A DNA stretch of 5,724 nucleotides. It comes from an uncultured Clostridia bacterium (GTDB lineage: Bacteria; Bacillota; Clostridia; Oscillospirales; Acutalibacteraceae). Below are positions 5,564 through 5,724 of the stretch, in pieces (position 1 is the stretch's first letter; every line of letters starts with the position of its first letter). Made by a program: the position numbers and the translations under genes. The notes beneath the pieces are model-generated. The model was given only the letters and a program-made list of their open reading frames with translations. It searched no databases and was not told the DNA's origin. The stretch is taken from the NCBI GenBank assembly GCA_958445555.1, contig CAUCSW010000056.1, forward strand, positions 1-5,724. Direction: 5' to 3'.

Positions 5564-5724
5564 ATGAAGGGTATTATTCTTGCGGGCGGTAAGGGTACCA
5601 GACTGTACCCCATAACAAAGGCGGTCTCAAAGCAGCTGCTTCCCATCTATGATAAGCCGCTGATCTACTATCCGTTGTCGGTGCTGCTGCTTGCCGGCAT
5701 AAGAGAAGTCCTCATTATTTCGAC
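5564..5724 (+). CDS. rmlA: Glucose-1-phosphate thymidylyltransferase, N-terminal part
   Basis: RmlA (RfbA) joins dTTP and glucose-1-phosphate into dTDP-glucose, the first cytoplasmic step toward dTDP-L-rhamnose and other dTDP sugars. Only the first 53 codons are present; the frame runs off the window (family members are about 290 residues). The nucleotide-binding signature is clear: [13 protein letters not shown] at residues 6-18, with conserved Gly8, Gly9, Gly11, Thr12 and Arg13. It continues with [20 protein letters not shown], where Lys23 and the KP pair at 31-32 are typical of sugar nucleotidyltransferases, then [12 protein letters not shown]. The [18 protein letters not shown] wording is specific to RmlA rather than GalU, GlgC or GlmU. 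It follows a polysaccharide polymerase/ligase-like gene, so the operon probably makes a surface glycan containing a dTDP-derived sugar such as rhamnose; rmlC, rmlB and rmlD would be expected downstream. Confidence 0.95.
   Translation, partial: MKGIILAGGKGTRLYPITKAVSKQLLPIYDKPLIYYPLSVLLLAGIREVLIIS

Overview
The window looks like chromosomal DNA of a Gram-positive clostridial bacterium, perhaps an Oscillospiraceae/Ruminococcus-type gut organism. The reasons are a clostridial-style class A penicillin-binding protein with a Cys-containing C-terminal region and a Ser/Thr/Gly/Asp-rich tail, strong AGGAG-type ribosome binding sites, compact sigma-A-type promoters, intrinsic hairpin terminators and middling GC content. 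The taxonomic placement is inference. All four genes lie on the + strand. I see no mobile element, CRISPR array, tRNA or rRNA.

Layout. (1) Positions 1-1119 hold the 3' part of a class A PBP gene: most of the transpeptidase domain and the tail, with the glycosyltransferase part outside the window. It is followed by two tandem terminator-type hairpins (1133-1200). (2) Positions 1201-1394 are a regulatory interval with an A/T-rich block, an extended -10 promoter and a leader of about 120 nt that can fold and ends in a small hairpin around the ribosome binding site. (3) Positions 1395-3899 encode a complete 834-residue GH31 alpha-glycosidase with no signal peptide. (4) Positions 3900-4241 are 342 bases without a convincing gene. 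They hold a series of inverted repeats, including a perfect 16-bp-stem terminator, then a good promoter and a leader with two hairpins. (5) Positions 4242-5534 encode a polytopic O-antigen ligase/polymerase-like (Wzy/WaaL-type) membrane protein, with a GTG start chosen from its ribosome binding site. (6) Positions 5564-5724 are the first 53 codons of rmlA (glucose-1-phosphate thymidylyltransferase), 29 nt downstream and probably in the same operon.

How they fit together. There are three transcription units: the end of a peptidoglycan synthesis gene, a monocistronic cytoplasmic GH31 gene with its own promoter, and the start of a cell-surface polysaccharide operon. In that operon rmlA would supply dTDP-glucose toward dTDP-rhamnose, and the membrane protein would polymerise or transfer the glycan outside the membrane. 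The GH31 gene is insulated by terminators on both sides, so there is no operon evidence tying it to the polysaccharide genes.

I did not find a clearly new biological system. The points most worth a second look are the structured GH31 leader, the hairpin-dense 3900-4084 interval (including one hairpin whose U-tract is on the minus strand), the leader of the polysaccharide operon, and the GH31 active-site variant with its C-terminal extension.
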